From Haematococcus lacustris (taxonomy: Eukaryota > Chlorophyta > Chlorophyceae > Chlamydomonadales > Haematococcaceae): 64,000 nucleotides of DNA. The DNA is taken from the NCBI GenBank assembly GCA_030144725.1, contig JASKMD010000003.1, positions 4,822,390-4,886,389 of the forward strand, written 5' to 3'. Below, one piece after another: positions 11,978 through 30,010 of this stretch (its first letter is position 1; each line of letters opens with the position of its first letter). A program made the translations under genes and the position numbers. The notes beneath the pieces are model-generated. The model worked only from the letters and a program-made list of their open reading frames with translations. It was not told the DNA's origin and ran no database searches.

Positions 11978-14900
11978 CTAGATTAACTCTGAAAGGTAGA
12001 AAGAAAGAAAGATAGAAAGAAAGGATTGAGGTGTGCAGTCTGCATTGGGGGGTACAGGCCAACAGCCTCTGATGCTGATGCTGAGGCTGATACTGATGCT
12101 GAGGCTTCCCCCACTCGCCTCCCTGCCCACCCCCTTGCCGCCGACCTGCCACCCACCCTGCCACCTCTCTGCCCCCTACTTCTACAGCATGGTGCTCACA
12201 GCCGCCGCCACCAGCCCCCCTGCAGCCCCCTGCCCCACCTGGAGGGTAGCTGGTGCATGCAGGGTCGGCCGTCACGGGGTTACACACGCTGGACATCATG
12301 ACGGGGGGGCGGGGCGGCACCGGCCCCGCCCCACTGCTGCCGTCACCGCCGTCCCTGCCCGCCCGCAGCTGCTGCAGCCACAGGGTGTAAGGGGAGGAGG
12401 TGGTGGCGGAGGGGGCGCAGGAGGAGTGCCAGCCGTTGGGGTAGTCTGTGTGCAGTGCGTGAGCTCCTCCCCGCGCTGCAGCGCCCCTGCGGGGTAATGG
12501 GCAGGCAGGAGGCGGCGCGGAGGGTGAGCAAGGTGTGACAGGGTGAGGGTGAGCACAGGGCACAGGATACCACAGCGGGAGGAGGAGGAGGTGAGAAGAG
12601 TGAGCAAGGTGTACAGGTGTGAGGGGTGAGGGTGAGCACAGGGCACAGGAGGGCCAGGGGGCTGTGTGGGGTGTCCTTCCAGGGGGCTGCTTGAGAGGGG
12701 GTGCGAGGAGAGGTGGCTTCAGGGACATTTGGGTTGGATACAGCGGGTGGGCAGGAAGGGGGACAGAGCAGTAGGCTGCCTGGCTGACAAGTTCGACAGG
12801 CCTGCGGAGCCTGCGGAACAGTGTTGTGAGTGAGGCGTGGTTGAAGTTGGAGGTGGGGCTAGGTGGAGTATAGGAGCATTTTGCTGGGGACAGGGAGGGT
12901 ACACGCGACGGGCTGCGTATACAATTGCATTTGATATATGATACTATGGTGATGATGCCCTCACCCCGCTCCAGCACTTACCCTGAGCCCCACCGCATGT
13001 GCCATGTCCAGCCCCTCCCAGCCCCTCCCTTCCTCCCAGGACAGGGCACGTTGACGCTGACACAATTGCTGCCCCCTTCCCCTCCCAGGTGGCCCCCAGC
13101 TGCGCCCTGACGCTTAAAGCCCCCTCCCAGCCGCCCCCCTGCCCCTGAGCAGCGCCGTCCAGCCGCCCCCCTGCCCCTTGAAGCCCCCCTGCAGCAGCCC
13201 CCCCGTGACCCGGAGCGGCAGCCTGGGTCTCTCACCCTGAGCCCCACTGCATCTGCGCAGCGCTGGCCTCGTCCACTGTGGCGCGCAGGATGATGGTGTT
13301 GCGGGTGACCAGGCGGGTGATCAGCTCCTGGTACTGCGCAGCCTGGACAGCCAGGGGGGCCAGGGGGGCGGGAGGGGAGGTGGCGGGAAAGAGGAGCAGG
13401 GGGGAGGGTGCCTAGGGAGGGGAGGGCAGCAAAGGCGCAGCAAAGGTGCAGCAGAGGAGGGGCCAGAGACATGGAGCGTACAGGAGCACAAGGTACGGGA
13501 GCGGAAGGTGCAGCGGGGAGGAGCAGGAGGAAGGGGGTGGCAGGGAGAGGGTGGACTAGGGGGGTACGCTCCATAACCCCCTGACCCAGCCCCCCTCCAG
13601 GTCATTCCACAGCCCCACCTGACAGCCCCCATGCATGCCGCTGCATGTGTACAAGCACAGCGGGAGGGGAGGGGTCAGGGGCTGGGCCACAGAGCCTGCC
13701 CTACCCATGCCCTCCTGCTGCCCCCCCCCCTGGCCTCCCTGCTGCCCCCCGCAGCATTTCCATCTAGACAGCTGCGCCAGGACCTGGATGTCCTGCTGCC
13801 CCCCCCTGGTCTCCCTGCTGGCCCCCTGCAGCAGAGAGCTTCCATCTAGAGAGCTGCGCTAGGACTCCATCTAGAGAGCTACCCCACCCTACCCAGCCCA
13901 CCCTGCCCCCCTCCTGTGCCAAGGCCAAGGAGGTCCGTTCATCATAAACTACAGATCATGCTCAACCCAGGTCTTCAGCTGGGACACTGCCCTCGAGCCC
14001 ACCTCCCCTGGGATCCTCTTATCCCACATCCCCTCTGCGCCACCACCACTGTTGAAGAGCCCAAGATCTCCATTTCAATGAAAGGAATTTGCATGCAACC
14101 ACGCTGCCACATAGCAGCAGCAGCAGCAGCAGCAGCGCACCCCTTGCTTACCCTGCCATGTACTATACACCCACTGCCGCATGGCTGGCATCCGCCCCCA
14201 GCCCTTGCTGCTGCTGCCGACCCACCCTTGCAGGCGTCAGGGCCACGCGTGGGGCCTCCTCTGTGGCCTGCAAGATGGCCGTGGTGCTGTTGCTGCCTTC
14301 ACTGCTGGTCGTTGCAGTCTGCGGCCCTGAGGTTGCCTGTCTAGGCAACACGCCGGGGTCGCATGAGGCAAACACCTCGTCAGGGCCCAGGGCCAGCCGG
14401 CCGCCATCGCGTGCTGCAGCAGACTGAGCTGCAGGCAGCAGGCAGGGAGGAGCAGGGCAGGGCGGCTTGACAAGGCTGTGGCAGGGTTGGTGAGGACAAG
14501 GAAGGGCAGGGGCAGGGGCAGGGGCAGGGGCAGGGGCAGGGGCAGGGGCAGGGGCAGGGGCAGGGGCAGGGGCAGGGGCAGGGGCAGGGGCAGGGGCAGG
14601 GGCAGGGGCAGGGGCAGGGGCAGGAGTGCAGGTCACTCACTGATGTAGGGCTCCCAATAAACCAGCCCGCCCTTGCCCCCAGGCCGCAGCAGCTCCAGCA
14701 GCCTGCGGTAGTTGCTGCTGCCCAGCCCCAGCACCAGCACCTTGCCACGGGTCTCTGTCAGGTCAGGGAAGCCTGCGAGCGGAGGGGAGGGGCAGCGGGC
14801 TGACGGCTACAGCCTCAGCGTATGGGGCTGATGATGAGGCGCTCGTGACGTCACAGCATTCAACCTGGTAGAGTGAGAGCAGAGTGAGAGCAGAGTGAGA

Positions 14901-17900
14901 GCGGGGTGAGAGCAGAGTGCGTGGGACCACCCTTGGTTTCAGTGTGATTGATGCCCTGGGCGATGGGTGTTTTGCCTGAACCATGTGGTTGAGGTTGAGA
15001 TGATCAAGATGCCACACTGCCACACTGTACAGGATGCGGTGTGTGAGAACATTTTACCCCAGTGACTCCAGCAAACCTAGTGACCTCAATGACTGCTCCG
15101 AGGCTGATGCCCCTGGCAATGACGCCGTATGGGGCTTGTATAGCATGACGGTGAGTTCAGATGGAGAATGAATCATCATGACCCGGCACCATGCCATGGT
15201 GTGACTACTTTAATGTGACCACCAACATTGTCATAGGTTGTGAAAAGGGTGGAAAGGAGGCCGGGTTGCTGCTGCCATGACATGGTGTGACTACTTTGGT
15301 GTGACCACCAGCATTGTCAGAGGCGGCAGTAGGGTGAGAGTGAGAGTGAGAGTGACGAGGCTGGCTAGGAGGCAAGTAGGGTGGCTTGCCCACCTTCTGC
15401 CACCACCCTCTCCTTCAATGAAGCGTAGCCCTTCCTGAAGTTGTCCGGGGAGAATATCCGGGACCTGACCAATCACCCCACCACACCACACCTCACCCAG
15501 CAGCAACAACGGCAGTGTACTGTGGCTGCTGCCCATCATGCTGCAAGTACAATGCCTGCCGCCTGCTGCTTGCAGCTAGGGAGTATGGTGAAGGTCACAA
15601 TGAGGGCAGCCTAACCCTGTCTCTGCCTGTCTCAGGGCCCACTACCACAGCACACCCAGCGGGGGCAGCAGCAATGCAGTGTGTGGTGCACTGCTGCCCA
15701 TCATGCTGCACGTGCAGTACATCCTGTCTGCTGCCTGCAGCTGGGAGGATATCGGAGGGCTTATGACACAGGAGGGAGCCAAGTCGCCACTAGCAGTTTT
15801 TTTTCTTTTGTCATCCTACCATGTGGTTGTTGTTTTTCTATGCCGCATATGCTTTGCAACCACTCCCCTCCCGCACATTGCTGGCTATGTGGGTGTTCAA
15901 GACCTATGTGGGTGTTTAAGACCTATTTGGATGGCTATGACCTGTGTGGGTGTCCAAGACCTGTGTGGGTGTTCACGACCTAGCTGGGTGTTTTACGACG
16001 TTTTGAACACCCACATAGGTCTTGGACACCCACACAGCTCATCCATAGGCCCAGCTGGGTGTTCACGACCTAGCTGGGTGTCTTGGGGAGCTGAAAGATC
16101 CATGTCCCACCTATCCATCGACTTCTTGCACCTGCCCACATTTGCCCACACCTGCCCACACCTGCCCAGCCCCCCCACCTCCACCGTTCCTCTCTCCCTC
16201 TGGAACTCCCATATCTCCACCTGACGCCTAACACCTGCACCTGGCACCTCCACCTAGAGCCCTGCCCACCGCCTGCCTCTCACCGCCTAACCTTCCCTGG
16301 CCACCTGCCAGCCCTGCCAGCCCCCCACTGCCCACCTGCACACCTCCCTGGCACCCACTGCTGCCGGCTGGTCATGCTTCACTTAGCCGTGGTGTCAGGG
16401 CTAAAGCCTAGTCAGGACGTAATGCTGTGACGTGTGTGGCCTATCAAGACATGCGTTGCTCCTTGTGGCTAGGGTGGGAAGTGCATGAGCACATGCTTGC
16501 ATGGGGGTTGCAAGAACAGCCTCCACCTGACCCCTGTCCTCCTAACCCCCTTGCCCCCTTACACAAATGTCTCCTTTCACTTCCCTCCACTCCCCACCCC
16601 TCCCCTCCCTTCACTGATGCTCGAAGCGCTTATAGACCGCTCATAGACCCCTCCACCTCCTATGGCAATGCCGCTCCCCCGTGGGGTCCCTCCTGACTCA
16701 CCCCTGACACCGCCCGGCACTGGAGACCCCTCCACCTCCCACCTGCCCAAAACACCTACCACCTGCCCACCCTCTCCTCCACCCACCACTCCTCTCATCC
16801 ACAGGGGTTCCCCTGCTCTCCCCTCCACCTGCGCTCATAACCCCCACACACCCTTCACCTGCACACCGCACCCCCCCCGCACCCGCCCCACCTGCCTCCC
16901 CGCCTCCCATCCCCCATACCTCCCCTTCACACATGTCTGGCGCTGCTAGCTCCCTCCACCTGCCCACCTGCCCAGGCCCGCCTCCAGCTCCTGCTCCAGC
17001 TGCAGCAGGTGAGTGAAGTCCGGCTCAGGGGTGCTGGTCAGGCTGTCTGGAGGGCCCCAGGCGCCTGAGCCTGAGCGCAGCAGCGAGTTCACCACCTGGA
17101 GCAGCCCTGGCGCAATCAGCTCTGCCGGCTTGAACTCCTGAAGGCAGGCAGCAGCGGGTGGAAAGACTGATGACCTGCCTGCATCTTGATAGCTATCAAG
17201 AGCTTGGTAGCAGAAGAAAGCAGGGTAGAGAGCATGGCAGGAAGGTAGCAGGGAAGACAGCGGGAAGATGGAAGGGAAAGAATGACTATGCCCCTGCTAA
17301 CGGGCGTGAGTTACAGGGAATTTGGTGCCTCGGGCCTTGTTGTCACCTTGCAATCCATGTGGGGTCAAACTCGTAACCTTTCATTCCACTTATTTTAGTA
17401 TGATTATATTATAATTACATTCCACTCATTGCAGAATCAACCAATGCCTACTGAGCCACCAACCGCAGGCTGCAGATAGGCTGAAAGATAGCAAGGGCAC
17501 AGAAGATAGCAGGGAAGCCTGCGTAGAGGGGTGTGGAGATGGCAGAGGGCCAGATGGCAACCCACATACGCACACTGGCCATGCATGGATGGGATGGGGA
17601 GCTACCTTGCAGCTGTCTCTGTTACATACTTTTAGGCTGCTGGTATGGATCAACATACATACTCGCCTCCTCACGAGCCCTCCCTCCCCACCCCTACCAC
17701 TCTGCTCCCACACTCCCCTTCCCTATCCCTTGGATCTTCCACCCCCCTCCCTCCTCCCACCCACCCCCACCTTGACCCTCCCCACCCACTCCATAGCCAC
17801 CTTGACCCTTCCCACCCACTGCATACACATTGCTCTCACCTTCCCCTCATCCTTTACCACCCTCTCCATTCTCCTGCCTGCCCACCAGGTTTTTTTTCCA

Positions 17901-20900
17901 AAACAGCCAAGCTGATGCTGGTCACGAAGGGTCCAGGACCATCGCATGGCTCGTTACGCAGCTGGTCCCGACTGGTTACGAAAGCGAAGTATCGCAGCAT
18001 TTTCGTACACCAAAAAATATTTATGTGTAAGTATTTTACACAAACAAAACATTTCCGGCTACGAAGTAGCCGAGGCCAGCCAACTCAAGGGTCCGTTTGG
18101 TAACGAAAGCCAGGCCTAGAGAACGAGCTTTTGGTTCCGATCGTTACATATTACGCAGAAAATCACTGCTGCCCACCCTCTCCATTCTTCTGCCTGCCCA
18201 CCCCACCCCACTCCACTGCCCACCACACTAACGCCCCGCCTCCCTCCCACCTGCACCGACCCTCCAGCCGCAGCCCCCCTCACCTCCACCCACCCACCCC
18301 TCCCCCATCACCCCTCACCCCCCGCCCTGGCCCCCTCGTCACCCTCACCTGCCCTCACCCTCCCCTGGCACCCTATCCCCTTTCCCACCTTGAACTCCAG
18401 GCGCACAAACACAGGGTCATGTTGCGGGTGCCCCTCACTCCACGCCCTGATCTCAGCTAGGCAGGCGGTGAGGGTGGGGCAGGAGCTCTGGAACTCAAAG
18501 TCAGGCAGGTGCATCACCTTCCACCTGCCAGCACCCACACCAGGCTGATATCACATACACACAGCCCACTGCTGCCAGACTGACATGAGCCAGGCCAGAG
18601 GAGACGACCCACCACACATCAGCAAAGTGCAATGTTTGAGGGTCACACAATGAATCACAATCCCCATGTCTCACCCTGGTGTTAGGAGTTCCTCAGGGCC
18701 CACCAGGCCAGTGGTGTTGGGCGATGCGCGTGACATGAGAGCGAGCTTAGGGCCAGCACGACGCATGTAGCGGCCTGAGTGCAGCACCAGCACTGCCTGT
18801 CACCCTGACCCTGCACCTTGCCCTGACACTTCACCTGACCCTGCACCTTGACCTGACCCTAACCCTTGACCTGACCCTAACCCAGGGCTGGTGGTAAACC
18901 CTGACTCAACTCAATTCTTCACCTGAACCTGAACCCCGCCCTGAAGGCCCTGACGCCAAACCTACCTCCCAGCCGTCATTGGGAGTTTTTGTCCTGGACT
19001 GGGGCCTTCTCACCGCTACAAGCTGCCGCTGCTGCTGCCGCCTGTTGCCTTTCCCCATCCCTGCTGCTCGCCCTCCCTCCTGTTGCTCTCCCTGTCCCTG
19101 TTGCAGTTCTTGCTCACAGCCCCACTGCTGCTTCACCTCTTGCTGCTGCTCCCCCATTCACTGCTGCCCACCCCCTCGCTGCTGCTAGCTGCCTTCAAGC
19201 TGCTGATCAGACTCAGCTTGGGGCAGCTCATATAGTTACATTGCGACTGTCACTCTCACCTACCTCCATCTGGATCATACACGATGTCAATTTCAATGGA
19301 TCTCACTCCATGCAAGGTGAGCAGGTCAGTGATGGGTGGGAAGCCGTACAGCAGGTTGTCCGTGTCTAGCGCCTACACGCATGGCCAGCACCTCAGGCAG
19401 CACCATCACCTCTCCCACGTATGACACATGGTCAACTACTCATTCAACATTGCTCACGCACAGTGTAACATGTGTGATGTTATGCATGACATCATGTGTG
19501 TATCTCGACCATGGCTGCAGTGATAGCTTGCAGGGACCCTGACTCTGGGCCAGTCTGATGCACACTGAGAGGTGACTGGTGCACTAGTATGCCGGTACAC
19601 TGTTACTGTAAGGAACAACAAGCAAGCCCAACAGCTACTGTGCAGCTACTGTGCAGCTACTGTGCACTTTGTGTTGTGACAGCTACCGCTGGTATATAGC
19701 TGACAGCTACACAAAGTAGGCGGAGCTGGACCGCAGCAAGCCCACCAGGCTTGAAGGCTGGAAGCCCCAGCCAGGTCAGGTGCAGAACCGCTTGTTGCGG
19801 TCAGCCTGGAGCCAGCGGTTTGAGGCGCCAGTGCGGGGGCTCATGTGGTGCCCACAGCTGCACCAGGCTACCCCTGGTGACCTTGGCAAATGGGTGGACA
19901 GGGACTGCAACGCAGCCCTCAACATGCAGCGGGCAGGGGAGAGCAAGTGGCGCCCACTGGAGCTGTGTAGGTGGGAACACCGAGCAAGGCTTCCTGCCCA
20001 GGGCAAGGAGTACCCAGCATTGGGCTTCAAGATGCTGCGAGACCGAGCCCCCAAGGCCCAGGCCCAGCAGCCTGTAGCACAGTAGCATGTGTGCACCGCG
20101 CAATGCTGAAGCTGTTGCTTACATCAGAGCATGTGTTTCATGTTAACATCAGTTGCCTGACTCCCGCAAGGGGGGAGGGGTAGGAAATTAGGTATTGGTA
20201 CCGGATGCTTGCTTAATGCAAACAGTTTGGATAACAGATAACACAGCCTCTAAGCCATAGTAAGGGAGTAATGTGCTGTGACTTGATGCATAGCATAGCT
20301 GCTGTGACGTGATGCTGTTGTGACGTGATGCTGTTGCGCTGTTGTGACGTGATGTTGTTATGTAGCTGACATAGCTGGTATCACGTCACGGCAACACGTC
20401 ACAGCGCAGCCATGAGGCACGACAGACTGGTACAAATACATACAATCTCAGCTTAGCTGCATGTGGTGTCAGGGCTGTGCCAGGGGCGTGGTGCTAGAGG
20501 TGTCAACTGTTTCAGTACCATGAATGAGTGCTTGGCCATGCATGCACAACTTGTCGTCACCTGCCTTGGCAAAGGGCAGGCCAATGGCACTGCGAAACAA
20601 GTCCTCCATGCACTGGTACGGGCAGGTATGGTAGCTATTGTGAGCATGCAAGACCTGCAGAAGCAGGGCCGGCACACTAGTGAGTGTGCAGAAGACAAAA
20701 CCCTGCTGATGTCACGTAGGCGCGCGGTGCCGCGAGGCTGTGCGAAGTCCGGTTATGGTGTGGCTGTCGTCAGAGCATCAGGTCAAAGCATCGCCAACAT
20801 TCGCCAAATGTGCGGTGCCGACCGGGCTTACCGGACCGTACCTGGATATGATTCAACTTCACGGCCTGCTGCACTGGGGCTGGAGAGAGCAGTGACAGCA

Positions 20901-20937
20901 GCACCTGGACTAGCGCGCTCCACAAAGTCCACCCCAT
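11978..20937 (-). CDS. Secreted Ca2+-dependent phosphoinositide phospholipase C (PI-PLC-C1 / SaPLC1-like)
   Basis: It probably cleaves phosphatidylinositol-type lipids outside the cytosol. The 490-residue product comes from 12 exons: 20842-20937, 20565-20654, 19264-19372, 18675-18774, 18389-18524, 16968-17137, 15394-15464, 14641-14772, 14226-14428, 13236-13342, 12239-12486 and 11978-11988. All phases match. Intron 2 needs a GC donor (AAG|GCAGGT); the others are GT-AG. The ATG at 20937 starts a signal peptide (MGWTLWSALVQVLLSLLS). Family motifs follow: LNHIQVLHAHNSYH (catalytic His region, 37-41), GVRSIEIDIVYDPDGGRY (85-101), WKVMHLPDFEF (133-143), HDPVFVRLEFK, FPDLTETRGKVLVL, NTIILRATVDEA, GAHALHTDYP, and the C-terminal VCNPVTADPAC (472-482). 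The order matches Ca2+-dependent PI-PLC of bacteria and algae. Odd points are a Ser/Thr-rich insert (about 265-330), an 11-nt last coding exon and a Fanzor remnant inside intron 2. The catalytic role is inferred from the family. Confidence 0.85.
14503..14622. repeat. (GGGGCA)n hexanucleotide array
   Basis: About 20 tandem GGGGCA copies lie in an intron of the phospholipase gene (between exons 14641-14772 and 14226-14428). The long Pro-Ala or Cys-Pro frames across it are artefacts of the repeat. The array starts about 20 nt downstream of the GTGAGT donor at 14640. Confidence 0.95.
15887..16085. repeat. Tandem and inverted copies of a GTGGGTGTTCAAGACCTA unit
   Basis: Five or more direct copies of a roughly 18-24 bp unit (GTGGGTGTTCAAGACCTA) run to about 15995. 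Two inverted copies (TAGGTCTTGGACACCCAC) and two further direct copies follow. The inversion could fold as a hairpin around TTTTACGACGTTTTG. It lies within a large phospholipase intron. Confidence 0.8.
19636..19676. repeat. 12-bp tandem repeat AGCTACTGTGCA
   Basis: Three copies of AGCTACTGTGCA lie directly left of the Fanzor remnant, within intron 2 of the phospholipase gene. Confidence 0.85.
19720..20085 (+). pseudogene. C-terminal remnant of a Fanzor / TnpB-like RNA-guided nuclease
   Basis: The open frame after a TAG at 19717 runs 121 codons to a TAG at 20083-20085 and has no ATG at its start. It contains WVDRDCNAALNMQR, matching the RuvC-III signature DRDxNAAxN of TnpB and its eukaryotic Fanzor relatives. 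The remainder, rich in Arg/Lys and ending KMLRDRAPKAQAQQPVAQ, would be the C-terminal tail. The zinc-ribbon cysteines expected just upstream are largely missing; only MWCP is seen. The RuvC-I and RuvC-II parts are absent, so this is a 5'-truncated fragment. It is antisense to the phospholipase gene and lies wholly inside intron 2. A conserved 3' flank follows at 20108-20248. The family call rests on this one motif and on my recollection of algal relatives. Confidence 0.65.
20108..20248 (+). mobile_element. Conserved 3' end of the Fanzor-bearing element
   Basis: This 141-bp segment directly follows the nuclease remnant. It matches 35104-35243 in reverse complement, from GAAGCTGTTGCTTACATCAGAGC to CAGATAACACAGCC, with a few substitutions and two small indels. 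A Fanzor-associated transposon end is the simplest reading (inference). The shared block contains CCCGCAAGGGGGGAGGGGTA in this copy and CTCGCAAGGGGGGAGGGGTA in the other. Confidence 0.65.
20296..20412. repeat. TGTGACGTGATGCTGT direct repeats with inverted partner
   Basis: Three to four direct copies of TGTGACGTGATGCTGT are followed by ATCACGTCACGGCAACACGTCAC in inverted orientation. The region could fold into an imperfect hairpin. It lies in intron 2 of the phospholipase gene, about 50 bp beyond the mobile-element end. Confidence 0.75.
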
Positions 20938-21221
20938 GACGGGCAGCGCGAGCTGAATTCACTAGGCTAGAAAGCTCAGAGCTTGTAGCGTCACAATGAA
21001 GTCTCGTAGCTCGCAAACTCCGACGTTCGCAGTGTGGACCGACTAAAGGGTGCGAAAAACGACAGCAGCTAGATATCTTCTAGGAATGCCCTCCGCATTC
21101 CAGCGCGGTTTGCACTTCCCAAGCTAACCAACAACCGATGAACCGGACTGGACAAGGTCCGCGGCTCCCACAGGGCAAATCTTCTTCAAGGCAGCCAGCA
21201 TCTCAGTTGCAAAGCTCTTAA
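20938..21221. promoter_or_regulatory. Divergent promoter region (phospholipase / UTP3)
   Basis: Only 284 bp separate the start codons of the minus-strand phospholipase gene and the plus-strand UTP3 gene, so both promoters and 5' leaders must lie here or overlap. I see no clear TATA box. Confidence 0.6.
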
Positions 21222-28297
<7,076 letters not shown>

Positions 28298-28389
28298 TAC
28301 GGGCCAGTGCATGGTCGTTGCTTCTGCTAGTGATTATGTGGTGTGGTAAGCTAGCATGGGATCACGATTGTTGTACGTATAGTATAATG

Positions 28390-28530
28390 TCGGAGGCCGA
28401 GCTGTTACGGGAAAATAACGGTCGAGGCTGGGTCGAGAGTTGCGGTAAACGTCGAGGCGCAGCCGAGACGTTTACGCAACTCGAGACCTGGCCGAGACTG
28501 TTATTTGGACGTGAACAGCGCTGGCCGAGA
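28390..28530. repeat. Imperfect hairpin element (MITE-like)
   Basis: The left arm (ACGGTCGAGGCTGGGTCGAG, then GTTGCGGTAAACGTC) pairs with the right arm (GACGTTTACGCAAC, then TCGAGACCTGGCCGAGACTG) around a short CGAGGCGCAGCCGA loop. Flanking GGCCGAGCTGTT and AACAGCGCTGGCC extend the pairing. It begins about 90 bp after the UTP3 stop codon. It could be a small non-autonomous element or a structured 3' end (inference). Confidence 0.6.
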
Positions 28531-28671
28531 CATTATGCGATATCCCTTTACATTACGGGTACCTTCTTTCTAGCTTGCTAGCTGTCGCCTCTAGCCTTGC
28601 CGTTGCCTAAGCATCGCGCTGCTACCGCGGACACCTTTGACTTGCAAGACACTTTTCCAGTAATTGGGGTC

Positions 28672-28808
28672 AAGGCTCGCACTTTTCCCGTAATTTTGAC
28701 CAAGGCTCGCACTTTTCCCGTAATTTTGACCAAGGCTCGCACTTTTTCAGTAATTTTGAGAAGGCCCGCACTTTTCCCGTAATTGTTGCAAGGCGCGCAC
28801 TTTTCCCA
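28672..28808. repeat. 30-bp tandem repeat AAGGCTCGCACTTTTCCCGTAATTTTGACC
   Basis: About 4.5 copies are present; the unit begins AAGGCTCGCACTTTTCCCGT. The first two copies are identical; later ones carry substitutions and one-base deletions. It is AT-richer than its surroundings and contains no gene. Confidence 0.9.
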
Positions 28809-29389
28809 CTTCTCACTCCTGCCTGAGTTTGGTTCGAGTCCCAAGCTCTTGTCCCAGTCTTCATCGTAGTCTCAGCCATCATACCCGATAGCACATACAC
28901 GACCGGCAGCAAGAACAGTGGACGACGATGTTGAGCACGAGTCCCTCGATTTAACTTGCCGCCCCCTCCGCTGGAGATTGCAGCACGTCGTGCAGCAGCA
29001 AGACTGTCAGGTGAGAATAACCGCGTTGACCATGGTAACCGCCTTGACCAACTTTGACCTTACTTTGCTGCCAACATTGACGACAACGACTACCGCCTAA
29101 ATGACCACCCCAAGTAAGCTAGCTCAATTCACCACAACAGCTTGCGGACGCGACAGCCAAGTCAAGCCAAGCTTTGCTGATGCGACAATGGAGCTCTTGG
29201 ACTCCGCGGTTTGGGGTCTTTAACGGGTGGGCCTTGCAAAGCCACGCGAGCAATATGCGGATGCTGCCGCTTAGCCTGACTTCTACCATTATTCAGCTTT
29301 GTGCGATAGTTGCCTACCTTGCATAGCAGGAACTTGCATATTGCCGCTACCTGCAGTCACGCATATCATATTCTACCTAGCTGCTGCCC
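28809..29389. other. No gene recognised
   Basis: This lies between two minisatellites. I see no supported exon, RNA gene or regular repeat. Confidence 0.4.
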
Positions 29390-30010
29390 TTGCTTCACCC
29401 TATGTAGTTGCCCGCATCCTGCCCCTGGCTGCTGCCTACTGTTGACCCTGTTGCTGTCCCTGCGGCCTACTGCCCTCATTGCTTAGGTACTAGTGCATAT
29501 GGCTGCTGTGTCAAGTTGCCATTGCTGCCGCCCATGGCGTGTGCTACGCCCAGCTGCTGCTGACTGCTGACCTTGCTACCCCTGGCTGCTGCCCTTCCGT
29601 GCGGCCTACTGCCCCTCATTGCCTAGGTTGTAATGCATATGGCTGCTGCCGGACGCGTCAAGTTGCCATTGCTGCCGCCCATGCCGTGTGCTACGCCCAG
29701 CTGCTGCTGACTGCTGACCTTGCTACCCCTGGCTGCTGCCCTTCCGTGCGGCCTACTGCCCCTCATTGCCTAGGTTGTAATGCATATGGCTGCTGCCGGA
29801 CGCGTCAAGTTGCCATTGCTGCCGCCCATGCGGCGTGCTACGCCCAGCTGCTGCTGACTGCTGACCTTGTTACCCTTGGCTGCTGCCCTTCCGTGTGGCA
29901 TACTGCCCCTCATTGCCTAGGTGCATGTGGCTTCTGCAGGACGCGTTGTGTAGCTATAGCTGCCGCCCATGCCTCAACATTCTTAACCCTAGCTGCCCGA
30001 CCTACTCCCT
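29390..30010. repeat. 147-bp tandem repeat
   Basis: Roughly four copies of a unit running from TGCATATGGCTGCTGCCGGA to TTGCCTAGGTTGTAA; TGCATAT recurs at 29494, 29634 and 29781. Central copies are nearly identical and the outer ones diverge. Because 147 is a multiple of three, a 202-codon Cys/Ala-rich frame (29539-30147, +) stays open across the array. Apart from that frame there is no sign of a gene. Confidence 0.9.
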
